From NCBI GenBank assembly GCA_934630705.1, contig CAKTWP010000021.1, forward strand, positions 1 to 34,597: 34,597 bases of DNA, in the 5' to 3' direction. How positions within the stretch are numbered: position 1 is the stretch's first letter; each line of letters starts with the position of its first letter. The notes beneath the pieces were generated by a model, which saw only the letters and a program-made list of their open reading frames with translations, was not told the DNA's origin and made no database searches. Below, in pieces: positions 15,362 through 22,771 of this stretch. The position numbers were made by a program, and so were the translations under genes. The stretch comes from an uncultured Clostridia bacterium. GTDB taxonomy: Bacteria; Bacillota; Clostridia; Christensenellales; Aristaeellaceae.

Positions 15362-16513
15362 TTAATTGTTCCGGATTTGCAGCGCCAGGTTCACCTGAAT
15401 GTCGGCGGATACATAGGCTTCCCGCCAGTGATAGGCTTCCCAGTCCTGGATGGTGAGAAACTGCTGGGAGGCCAGATTGCCAAAACCCATGCCGTCGCAG
15501 CGCAGGCGCTGGAGATGCACAAGGGTCTGATGAATATCCTGCGCCAGGGTTTGGCGCAGGGCCTCCGCGTTCAGATTCTGACCGGGCGTGAAATGGGCTT
15601 CACAAAGAAGCCGCACGCCCAGCACGGTTTTTTCCGTGTCAATCTCCACCCATAGCCCCGCCGGCGATCGCGCGAAAATGGGCACTGCGGCGCTGTCGTC
15701 GCAGCGAATGGTGAGGGACTGCACGGTGCCCGATAAAAGATGAAGCAGAGCCATCTCATAGCCCGTCAGCAGCCCGCTGACGGAAACGCCGTCCGTGGCC
15801 GCCGCGCCGAACAGCTCAATGGCATTGACGCTTTTCCGCGGCAGCTCTCCGGCCTGCTCGTCCAGCACATTGCTGTCATAAGCATGATCGACGGAATCAA
15901 AGGGATTGATGGCGCCGTAAATCAGCAGCGGATCCTGAAAGCCATAGCCCAGATCACGTACCGCGTCGCCCAGGGTGGTGGTGGGAACGAAGCCCTTGCC
16001 TGCATAATTGACCAGCGTAGTTTCGATATAACGGCTCAGACGGATGCCCACATAGGGCTTTTGCTCGGCAATAAAGGGCCGCGCTTCCCCGCCGCAAACC
16101 ACCAGCGAGGCCTGCGCCCGCATCTGGGGCAGCAGATAGACGCTCTGGATGATTCCGGAAAAATCGCTGCTCCGGCTGGCCCGCTCCCCGATCACCACCT
16201 CCCGCACCTGGCTGAAATTCAGGGACCGGGGTGTGGTGGCATGGAGCAGGTTCGCCGCGTCGGGAAAGGTTTTCTCGGTGGCTTCCAGCAGAAAATAGCC
16301 CATCTGCTGGGTGTCCGAGGAGCCGTTGCCACCGCCGGAGCTGCTGTTCACCCCCGAATTGCTGGGCACCTTTACAGACAGGCGGATGTCTCCGTTCTCC
16401 ATTTCGTCCACCGCCAGAATGATCACCAGCAGCTGCTCCTCCAATTGCCGGCTCATGCAGCCGGACAGCAGCAGACAGCCGATCAGCAGCACCGCAAGCA
16501 GCCTTCGTTTCAT
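15362..16513 (-). CDS. gerAC: Spore germination lipoprotein, GerAC/GerBC family
   Basis: The C subunit of a GerA-type germinant receptor, anchored to the inner spore membrane by lipidation. It encodes 383 residues. The N-terminus is a lipoprotein signal, MKRRLLAVLLIGCLLLSGC, with the lipobox LSGC ending at Cys19. Family features follow: a DEMENGDIRLSVKVPSNS stretch, SQVREVVIGERASR, and a C-terminal domain around LWVEIDTEKTVLGVRLLCEAHF. The start is set by AAAGGAGG and overlaps the gerAB stop (ATGA, 16510-16513). Germinant specificity cannot be told. Confidence 0.93.
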   Translation of the reverse strand: MKRRLLAVLLIGCLLLSGCMSRQLEEQLLVIILAVDEMENGDIRLSVKVPSNSGVNSSSGGGNGSSDTQQMGYFLLEATEKTFPDAANLLHATTPRSLNFSQVREVVIGERASRSSDFSGIIQSVYLLPQMRAQASLVVCGGEARPFIAEQKPYVGIRLSRYIETTLVNYAGKGFVPTTTLGDAVRDLGYGFQDPLLIYGAINPFDSVDHAYDSNVLDEQAGELPRKSVNAIELFGAAATDGVSVSGLLTGYEMALLHLLSGTVQSLTIRCDDSAAVPIFARSPAGLWVEIDTEKTVLGVRLLCEAHFTPGQNLNAEALRQTLAQDIHQTLVHLQRLRCDGMGFGNLASQQFLTIQDWEAYHWREAYVSADIQVNLALQIRNN

Positions 16514-17658
16514 GCTTTGCGCCTCCTTTGACGGATCAGCGAGCCCGCTCCGCCCATGAACAGCACCGCCGCCACCCCCGCGCCCCGCCATGGGGCCAGG
16601 GCCCGCAGCAGCGTCTCCGCGTCCTGCGAGGCCAGGGCGGACAAGGGCAAAAGCATCATCAGCAGCACGGTGATAAGAAACGGCGACGCCGTCTCCTTAC
16701 CCGCCGCCCAGCAGATCAGGGACGCCGCCCGGGTGACGCCTGCGGCCTGGGCCATGAGCAGCAGCATCAGCAGCCCGCATAGCAGCAGCGACCAGCCCAC
16801 CAGCGACGGGCTCACATCGCTGAGCAAAAGCAGCCGCCAGCCCAGGGTTTCCGGCCGGGCCAGGGCGTAAAAGGGCAGCAGAAAAGCGCTGATCAGGGCC
16901 GTAACCATCCCCAGCGTCAGGCTGAGCAGCACTGTGCGCAGGCCTGTTTTTCCCCCATCGCACAGGGCCTGAAGAGCGGTCTCCCGCTGCGGCGTGAGCA
17001 GCGGCAGGCAGCTGGTGGCCACGCTTCCGGTCATCCATAGGGCTCCCTGAAGCACGCTGCCCATTCCGCGCCCCAGCCAGGGGGCCAGATGGCCCAGACT
17101 GCCGTGAGGCAGCGCCGTAACCGCGCAAAAGCCGATCATCAGCCCCAGCAGCCATCGCAGCAGCCGGGCCAGCCGGGGCAGGCCGTATTCATCCCCGCCG
17201 CCAATGGCCAGCGCCGTCACCACGGCCACCGCCAAAGCCACCCACAGGCTGCTCACGTTGGGCAATACCTCGCTGAGAATAGCGCTGAGGGAATAGGCCG
17301 CCAGCTGCGCGTCCAGCAGCGCGCACAGGGCCAGCGTCACCGCCAGCACCCGGGCCAGCGGCTTGCCAACCGCGCTTGCCAGCGGCGTTTCGCCCGCCTG
17401 CCTGCGGCGGCACAGCCATAGCGCTCCGCCCATCAGCCCCGCGGTAAAGGGCAAAAGCAGCGCCAGCGCCAGATAACTCGGCGTGCTCACATGACCATAC
17501 AGATACAGCGCCAGCCCGATGGCCACCTGCGCATAGAGCTGTAGCCCGCTCAGGGCGTATTGCTCCAGCGCGTAGGCCTTGTGGCGCTCCCGCAGCAGGG
17601 TTTGCCGGTCGGTCACGTCAGTGGTGGTTTGCGAAACGGATGAAAAACGGTCGCTCAT
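16510..17658 (-). CDS. gerAB: Spore germination permease-like protein, GerAB family
   Basis: The B subunit of the germinant receptor, an APC-superfamily-like integral membrane protein thought to bind the germinant. The 382-residue protein is strongly hydrophobic, with about ten membrane helices from residue 35 to the C-terminus; the first 30 residues are hydrophilic. Family phrases include LSGLQLYAQVAIGLALY and the central GGGDEYGLPRLARLLRWLLG. It overlaps gerAA by ATGA at 17655-17658 and gerAC by ATGA at 16510-16513, with GGGAGG before the ATG, so all three subunits are translationally coupled. Confidence 0.92.
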   Translation of the reverse strand: MSDRFSSVSQTTTDVTDRQTLLRERHKAYALEQYALSGLQLYAQVAIGLALYLYGHVSTPSYLALALLLPFTAGLMGGALWLCRRRQAGETPLASAVGKPLARVLAVTLALCALLDAQLAAYSLSAILSEVLPNVSSLWVALAVAVVTALAIGGGDEYGLPRLARLLRWLLGLMIGFCAVTALPHGSLGHLAPWLGRGMGSVLQGALWMTGSVATSCLPLLTPQRETALQALCDGGKTGLRTVLLSLTLGMVTALISAFLLPFYALARPETLGWRLLLLSDVSPSLVGWSLLLCGLLMLLLMAQAAGVTRAASLICWAAGKETASPFLITVLLMMLLPLSALASQDAETLLRALAPWRGAGVAAVLFMGGAGSLIRQRRRKA

Positions 17659-19172
17659 TTGTCCTCCCGGTCCCAGGCACGCATCCGGCCGTCCGTGCGC
17701 CGCAGCTGAAAGGGATTCGCCATGAACCCACGCAGCCGCTGCCGCCAGATGGGCATGCGCAGCACCGCATCGGGGTTGGAGGGCCGCTTGGGGGCGATGG
17801 GCGCGAAATAGGGGCAGCCAAGCGACGTGATCCCCGCCATGCGCATCAGCAGATAAAAGCAGCCCAGCACCACGCCCAGATACCCCGCAATGCCTGCCGC
17901 CACCACCAGAAAAAACTGGGCGATCCGCAGCGACAGCGTCAGGGGAAACGAAGGGACCGCATAGCTGCCCAGCCCGCTGATGGCCACCACGATGATCAGC
18001 AGCGGGCTGAACATATCCGCTTCCACCGCCGCCTGCCCCAGAATCAGGCCGCTGACGATGGACAGGCTGCCGCCCATCACCCCCGGAATCCGCGCCCCTG
18101 CCTCGTTAATCAGGCTGAATACCAGCAGCATCAGCAGCATGGATGTGAACAGCGACAGGGGTACCCGGGATTGGGATTCGATCACCGACGTGAGCAGCGA
18201 CAGGGCCATGCCCTCGGGATGAAATACCGTCAGCGCCACATAAATGGCCGGCAGCAGCAGGGAAAGCAGCATGCCCGTGATGCGCAGAAGCCGCAAAAAC
18301 GTGCCGTATTGCCAGCGCATGGCGGTGTCGTCCGGGGCGTGATACAGGTGCATCAGCCCCATGGGCAGCGCAATCACTGCCGGGGCATTTTCCATCAGCA
18401 CCACGATCTGCCCTTCCTCCAGAAAGCTGGCAGCCCGATCCGGCCGCTCTGTGTTGGCCACCTGGGGAAGCAGGGAATAGGGCTTGTCCTCAATCAGCTG
18501 TTCCAGCATGCCGAGGGAGCCCACATAATCCACATTGCATCCCGCAATCCGCCGCCGCAGCTCGGCAAGCACCTCCTGCTGGGCCACCCCGTCCAGATAC
18601 ATCAGGCACAGCCGGGTGGGCACCTTGCTGCCCACAAACACTTCCTCGCTGATCAGCGCCGGGGAGCGCATCATCCGCCGGATCAGCACCACGTTGTCCC
18701 GCAGGGATTCAGTGAAGCCCGCATGGGGGCCCACGATCACCGTTTCGTTCACGGGCTCGCTTACCGCCCGCTTCACGAACCCCTTCACATCGATCACCAG
18801 CGCGCCGGGCATGGTATCGCAGATCAGCGCCGCATCCCCGCCAAACACCCGCTGGAGCACGGCGGGCAGCTGGGCCGTGGCCTGCACGGAGGCCACCTGC
18901 AAAACCTGCCGGGACAGATAGCTGTCCAGCGGCTCGTCCTCCGGCGGCTCCTTGGCCTGCAGGCAGGGGGCCAGCACGAATTTCTGCAGCTTCTGATCGT
19001 CCGTCAGGCCGTCCACATAGAGCAGCGCCGCCGGATGGCCCAGCAGCTGAAATTCATGGAGGATCACATCCTCGCTTTCCGCCGCATGCGCCCCCCGGCG
19101 CAGCAGCGCCAGCGCTTCCTGATAATTCCCGTTTAACACGCCCTGGGCCGTGGGCTCCCATTGCCGGGCCAT
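17655..19172 (-). CDS. gerAA: Spore germination protein GerAA family
   Basis: The A subunit of a GerA receptor, whose membrane part is reported to form the ion channel of the complex in Bacillus. It encodes 505 residues. A soluble N-terminal region (about 1-290) contains the family stretches LLYVDGLTD, VNETVIVGPHAGFTESLRDN, VPTRLCLMYLDGVA and GQIVVLMENAPAVIALP. About five membrane helices follow (300-440), including PLSLFTSMLLMLLVFSLINEAGARIP, with a charged tail. The start MARQW at 19170-19172 is preferred because of the upstream GAAGGGAAGGGA. An in-frame ATG at 19196 would sit almost on the predicted transcription start. Confidence 0.94.
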   Translation of the reverse strand: MARQWEPTAQGVLNGNYQEALALLRRGAHAAESEDVILHEFQLLGHPAALLYVDGLTDDQKLQKFVLAPCLQAKEPPEDEPLDSYLSRQVLQVASVQATAQLPAVLQRVFGGDAALICDTMPGALVIDVKGFVKRAVSEPVNETVIVGPHAGFTESLRDNVVLIRRMMRSPALISEEVFVGSKVPTRLCLMYLDGVAQQEVLAELRRRIAGCNVDYVGSLGMLEQLIEDKPYSLLPQVANTERPDRAASFLEEGQIVVLMENAPAVIALPMGLMHLYHAPDDTAMRWQYGTFLRLLRITGMLLSLLLPAIYVALTVFHPEGMALSLLTSVIESQSRVPLSLFTSMLLMLLVFSLINEAGARIPGVMGGSLSIVSGLILGQAAVEADMFSPLLIIVVAISGLGSYAVPSFPLTLSLRIAQFFLVVAAGIAGYLGVVLGCFYLLMRMAGITSLGCPYFAPIAPKRPSNPDAVLRMPIWRQRLRGFMANPFQLRRTDGRMRAWDREDK

Positions 19173-19204
19173 GCCATCCCTTCCCTTCAAACCCATGATG
19201 GCTT

Positions 19205-19235
19205 TAGGATACCCGGCTTGGCAAGCTTTTTATTC
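19205..19235 (-). promoter_or_regulatory. Possible sigma-G promoter of the gerA operon
   Basis: On the minus strand GAATA (19235-19231, fits GHATR) and TATCCTA (19211-19205, one mismatch to CATHHTA) are separated by 19 bp, one more than the usual 17-18. A start near 19198 would leave a leader of about 26 nt before the gerAA ATG. Germinant receptor operons are sigma-G genes in Bacillus, so the context fits. Confidence 0.4.
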
Positions 19236-19261
19236 GTTTCACTGGAAGGAAAAGCGTTTTG

Positions 19262-19319
19262 AAGCGCAAAAAGGCTGCCGAAAATACTTTTCGACAGCCT
19301 GAAAGCGCTTTTTTCTTTT
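19262..19319. terminator. Bidirectional terminator between the Nudix gene and gerAA
   Basis: An outer stem AAGCGC / GCGCTT and an inner stem GGCTGcCGAAAA / TTTTCGaCAGCC (one mismatch) end in TTTTTTCTTTT on the plus strand. On the minus strand the inner stem is followed by five Ts. It shares the motif CTTTTCGACAGNCTGAA with the left-end terminator region. Confidence 0.75.
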
Positions 19320-19560
19320 GAAAAAAGTCCGAGGCTCGTAGCCTGTATGCGCGCTCCGGGGTTCAATTCCCCGGCACAGCTGTACAGGACGGCCTCATCC
19401 ATCGTATATTCGACGCGGGGGCAAAAGTCAACAGGAAATTGAAGGAACAGACGGAAACGCGGCAATTCAAGCGGTGGTTTGGAAACAGCAGGATGGCGGA
19501 TGAAAACGGAAAGCCGATGACAGTTTACCATGGGACGAACGCGAAGCGTTACTCGTTCTT
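19318..19560 (+). pseudogene. Remnant of a phage/mobile polyvalent protein, ADP-ribosyltransferase-like domain
   Basis: The plus-strand frame that is open from 19318 encodes around 19460-19535 the stretch RQFKRWFGNSRMADENGK followed by PMTVYHGT. This FKxWFG(D/N)S-x(5-6)-DENGKPxxVYHGT pattern is the entrance of the ADP-ribosyltransferase-like domain in very large polyvalent proteins of phages and conjugative elements. The frame has no ribosome site or complete domain and runs into the 3' end of the Nudix gene on the other strand, so only a fragment remains. The family assignment is from memory of the motif. The fragment sits between a terminator and a housekeeping gene, suggesting a decayed insertion. 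Confidence 0.55.
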
Positions 19561-19955
19561 CAGAATGACAGAATCCCCTCGCTTTTCAGCCGCTCCAGCA
19601 GCTCCGCGTCTGCGGGGCACAGGTTGTAAGCCGCGGCTTCTCCTGGCGTGACCCAGGCCATGGCCGCGTGCTCCAGCAGTTGGGGCGTGCCCTGGACAAT
19701 CCCGGCACGAAACAGCGTCAGCTGCACGGTAAGATCCGGGTAAACGTGGGTCACAGTGAGCAGCGGCCGCTCCACGGCGATTTCCATGCCCAGCTCCTCC
19801 TGAATTTCCCGGATCAGCGCCTGCGGCCGGGTTTCGCCCGCTTCCACCTTGCCGCCCACAAACTCCCATTGCAGCCCCCGGGCCTTATGGGCCGGCCGCT
19901 GGCACAGCAAAAACCGTTCTCCCTGCCAGATCATCGCCGCCACCACGTCCACCAT
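19560..19955 (-). CDS. MutT-type Nudix hydrolase (8-oxo-dGTP diphosphatase-like)
   Basis: A compact 131-residue Nudix enzyme, probably hydrolysing 8-oxo-dGTP or related nucleotides to the monophosphate. The complete Nudix box lies at about residues 35-57 (GGKVEAGE, then TRPQALIREIQEELGM) and matches GX5EX7REUXEEXGU exactly. The preceding QWEFVGGK and the ARGLQWEF segment are typical of MutT. Start choice: the promoter at 19994-20022 would leave only about 8 nt of leader for an ATG at 19979, so the ATG at 19955 (MVDVVAAMIW) is preferred; the upstream start (139 residues) remains possible. It is a single gene with its own promoter. Confidence 0.88.
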   Translation of the reverse strand: MVDVVAAMIWQGERFLLCQRPAHKARGLQWEFVGGKVEAGETRPQALIREIQEELGMEIAVERPLLTVTHVYPDLTVQLTLFRAGIVQGTPQLLEHAAMAWVTPGEAAAYNLCPADAELLERLKSEGILSF

Positions 19956-19993
19956 GCTTCTCGCCTGTCCTTTCTGCATTGGCCTTTTGCTGC

Positions 19994-20022
19994 ATTATAG
20001 CACGGCGATTTTTTTTGTTCAA
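19994..20022 (-). promoter_or_regulatory. Sigma-A promoter of the Nudix gene
   Basis: On the minus strand TTGAAC (20022-20017), 17 bp containing a run of eight As, and TATAAT (19999-19994). Confidence 0.75.
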
Positions 20023-20037
20023 CCCCATCGGAAGCCC

Positions 20038-20066
20038 TTGAATTTCCGGCCGTTTTCCTGTATACT
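20038..20066 (+). promoter_or_regulatory. Sigma-A promoter of the PHP/glycosidase cluster
   Basis: TTGAAT (20038-20043), 17 bp, TATACT (20061-20066). It is divergent from the Nudix promoter, with 15 bp between the two -35 boxes. Expected start near 20073. Confidence 0.7.
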
Positions 20067-20117
20067 AAAAAGAGGCGTTTTGTGCGTCCAATTTATAGGG
20101 AAGCGAGCTTTACAGGC

Positions 20118-20999
20118 ATGTATACGGATTTGCTGGGCTGCCGGCGCATGAAAATCAATCTGCATCTCCATACCACCGAGTCCGACGGCCGCAAAACCCC
20201 GGAGGAAGCCGCGGCGATTTACCAGGCGGCGGGATATGATCTGATCGCCGTCACGGATCATTGGAAGTACCGGATGAGCGGCAGCCTTCATGGGCTGCGG
20301 ACGCTGGGCGGCGCGGAATATAATACCCCCGGCGGCAACGGGGCTACGGGGGTATATCACATTCTGGGGCTGGGCTGCCAGGAGGAGCCCAATCCGCCCC
20401 GGGATCAGGGGCCCCAGGCCATGATTGACGAAATCAACCGCTGCGGGGGCCTGGCGGTGCTGGCGCATCCGGCCTGGTCGCTGAACACGGCGTGCCAGGC
20501 CAGGGCGCTGCACGGCGTGGGCGCTACGGAAATTTACAACAGCGTGTCCGACGCGCACGAGTCCGCCCGGCCTTATTCCGGGGATTTTGTGGATATTGCA
20601 GCGGGCCAGGGCATGCTCTTCCCGCTTCTGGCCACGGATGATGTGCATTATTACGACGGCTCGGATGAAACGCAGTCCTTCATCATGCTGGCCTGTGCTC
20701 CGGACGCCAGCGACGGCGAGATTCTTCAGGCCATCCGGGATAAGAAATTTTACGCGTCTCAGGGCCCGGAAATCCATCTGAGCGTGGAGGGGGATGAGGC
20801 GGTGGTTCGCTGCTCGCCTGCCAGCCGTATCGCCTTTTTCACCAATAGCGTCTGGAGCGCCGGCCATGGCCATCGGGGAAGGAGCCTGACCGAAGCCCGC
20901 TGCAAGCTGCAGCCCTTTGAAACGTTCATCCGCGCCGAAGTGACCGACGCGCAGGGGCGCATGGCCTGGAGCAACACGCTGGCGGTTGGAACGAAATAA
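20118..20999 (+). CDS. PHP-domain metal-dependent phosphoesterase-like protein
   Basis: Encodes 293 residues. PHP-domain proteins are trinuclear-metal hydrolases. Seen here are the first motif NLHLHTTESDG (His16, His18 and the following SDG), the second VTDHW (Asp47-His48), the later LAHPAW and the C-terminal ATDDVHYYDG motif. The start MYTDLLG (20118) is chosen because the predicted transcription start lies about 45 bp upstream. A GTG at 20082 would be almost leaderless, and the ATG at 20148 (MKINLHLHTT) also lacks a good ribosome site. The substrate is unknown. It is the first gene of a plus-strand group containing two glycosidases, so a role in handling phosphorylated or acylated sugars is possible but not shown. 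Confidence 0.85.
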   Translation: MYTDLLGCRRMKINLHLHTTESDGRKTPEEAAAIYQAAGYDLIAVTDHWKYRMSGSLHGLRTLGGAEYNTPGGNGATGVYHILGLGCQEEPNPPRDQGPQAMIDEINRCGGLAVLAHPAWSLNTACQARALHGVGATEIYNSVSDAHESARPYSGDFVDIAAGQGMLFPLLATDDVHYYDGSDETQSFIMLACAPDASDGEILQAIRDKKFYASQGPEIHLSVEGDEAVVRCSPASRIAFFTNSVWSAGHGHRGRSLTEARCKLQPFETFIRAEVTDAQGRMAWSNTLAVGTK

Positions 21000-21088
21000 G
21001 CCGCCTTTCCGGGAATAACGAACGGGGAGCAGGCGGACGAGGAAAAAGCGCCCGTATTTCTCAGCAGGAAAAAGGAGCGGGAGCCCTT

Positions 21089-22462
21089 ATGGATCACATT
21101 TCCGTGGATTTTGCCCGGCAGGCGGGGCGTATGAAGCCCCTGCACAGTGTGAATAACGGGCCGGTTTACAAGACGGCGCCGGATCAGCGCATCACCAATC
21201 TTCCGGCCTTTCAGGCGGCGGGGATTCCCTATGTGCGCACCCATGACGCTTCCTTTTACGCCACCTATGGCGGGGAGCACACGGTGGATGTGCATATGAT
21301 TTTCCCGGATTTTTCCCGGGATCCGGCGGATCCGGCGGCCTATGACTTCACCCTCACGGACGAATACCTGCGGGTGATTGCGCTGGGCGGATCGAAGGTG
21401 TTTTACCGGCTGGGCTCCAAGATCGAGCATGAAATCAAGAAATACGGCACCCTGCCGCCGCCGGACTTTCACAAGTGGGCGCGGATCTGCGAGCATATCA
21501 TCCGTCATTATACCCAGGGCTGGGCGGACGGATTCCATTACGATATGGCGTACTGGGAAATCTGGAATGAGCCGGACGGCTTTGCCGATGATGCGCCGCC
21601 GGAAAAGAAAACCTGCTGGGGCGGCACTCAGGCCCAGTTCTGCCAGCTGTTTGACATTACGGCCAGGCATCTGAAGGCCTGTTTCCCGGACAAGAAAATC
21701 GGCGGCCCGGCCGTGTGCTATCCGCTGACGGATTGGGCCCGGCGCTTTCTGGATTACCTGCGCAGCCATCAAACGCCGCTGGACTTTTTCTCCTGGCACA
21801 TGTACTCCGCAGATCCCTGGCGGATGGCGCAGGTGGAGCGGGAAACCCGGGAGCTGCTGGACACATACGGCTTCACGGCTGCGGAGAGCATTCTGAACGA
21901 ATGGAACTATGTGCGCGGCTGGGAGGGGGAGGAATGGACCTATTCCCTCACGGCGGAACGGGGGCTCAAGGGCTCGGCATTTATTGCGGCGGCGCTGTGC
22001 CTGTCCCAGTATGCGCCGCTGGATCTGCTGATGTATTATGACGCCCGGCCCTGCGCCATGAACGGGCTGTTTGCACCCTATGAGGTGAACAGGAATCTGA
22101 AGGGCTATTACGCACTGTATTTCTTCAACCAGCTGTACCGGCTGGGAAACGCGGCGGCGGTGAGCTGCCCGGAAAAGGGGATTGCCGCCTGCGCCGCGGA
22201 AAACGGCGCGCGCAAGGCTGTGCTGCTTACCCATTATGCCGATGACGACGGGGCCGCGCCCCGGCAGGTGAAGCTGTCCCTTGCCCATCTTCAGGAAACG
22301 GAGCAGCCCCTGCGGCTGACCTATTATCTGCTGGATGAAACCCACGATGGCGCGCCCTATCGGGAGGAAATCGTGACCGGGATTGCTGCCGCGGCATATC
22401 TGACCCTGCCGCTGTTTACCTCCTGCCTGCTGACCATCGAACCGGCGGCGCCGGAAGCCTGA
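21089..22462 (+). CDS. GH39-like (clan GH-A) glycoside hydrolase
   Basis: A 457-residue retaining glycosidase of TIM-barrel type. The acid/base Glu is E161 in YWEIWNEPDG, and the likely nucleophile is E271 in SILNEWNYV; the NEP and EWN motifs match family 39 (beta-xylosidases, alpha-L-iduronidases and others). The C-terminal 100 residues form a beta-rich accessory region. There is no signal peptide, so it should act inside the cell on imported oligosaccharides. GGGAG five bases before the ATG marks the start. It stands 90 bp downstream of the PHP gene and 36 bp upstream of the NifU-like gene. Family number and substrate are inference from motifs only. Confidence 0.82.
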   Translation: MDHISVDFARQAGRMKPLHSVNNGPVYKTAPDQRITNLPAFQAAGIPYVRTHDASFYATYGGEHTVDVHMIFPDFSRDPADPAAYDFTLTDEYLRVIALGGSKVFYRLGSKIEHEIKKYGTLPPPDFHKWARICEHIIRHYTQGWADGFHYDMAYWEIWNEPDGFADDAPPEKKTCWGGTQAQFCQLFDITARHLKACFPDKKIGGPAVCYPLTDWARRFLDYLRSHQTPLDFFSWHMYSADPWRMAQVERETRELLDTYGFTAAESILNEWNYVRGWEGEEWTYSLTAERGLKGSAFIAAALCLSQYAPLDLLMYYDARPCAMNGLFAPYEVNRNLKGYYALYFFNQLYRLGNAAAVSCPEKGIAACAAENGARKAVLLTHYADDDGAAPRQVKLSLAHLQETEQPLRLTYYLLDETHDGAPYREEIVTGIAAAAYLTLPLFTSCLLTIEPAAPEA

Positions 22463-22498
22463 TCGGGCCGCCGTGCCTGCCTGAAAGAGGAGAAACCG

Positions 22499-22732
22499 AT
22501 GAAAGAGTTTATTGAAAACGTGCTGGCCCCGCGGATTCAGGGCGATGGAGGCTGGGTGGAGTTTGGATCGCTGGAAGGGGAAAAGCTAGAACTGATTTTC
22601 CGGGGCGAATGCTCCAAGTGCGGCATTCTGAACCGCTGCTGCGATTGGATTGCCGGCGAGGTGGAAAAGCAGTTCGGCCGGCGGGTCACCATTATTCCCG
22701 TGCGCAAAAAGCCCTTTTTCTGGGATCGCTGA
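22499..22732 (+). CDS. Stand-alone NifU C-terminal-like domain protein
   Basis: A 77-residue protein resembling the C-terminal NifU/Nfu iron-sulfur scaffold domain. It has PRIQGDGGWVEF (compare LRPMLQADGGDVEL), then GECSKCGILNRCC with the CxxC pair Cys38 and Cys41 and two extra cysteines (47, 48), and a C-terminal KKPFFWD. GAGGAGAAACC precedes the ATG. Such short proteins are seen alone in Clostridia, and their client is unknown. Its place between two glycoside hydrolases is odd, since neither enzyme type uses a cluster. Confidence 0.8.
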   Translation: MKEFIENVLAPRIQGDGGWVEFGSLEGEKLELIFRGECSKCGILNRCCDWIAGEVEKQFGRRVTIIPVRKKPFFWDR

Positions 22733-22771
22733 AGGCGAAGCGTCTGTAAAAAAACGGGAGGAAGTGAATCA

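Noticed and set aside
19331..19380. A possible tRNA gene because of the perfect T-arm-like hairpin
   Set aside because: No matching acceptor 5' strand (GCTGTGC), D-arm or credible anticodon arm lies within 70 bp upstream; at most a fragment.
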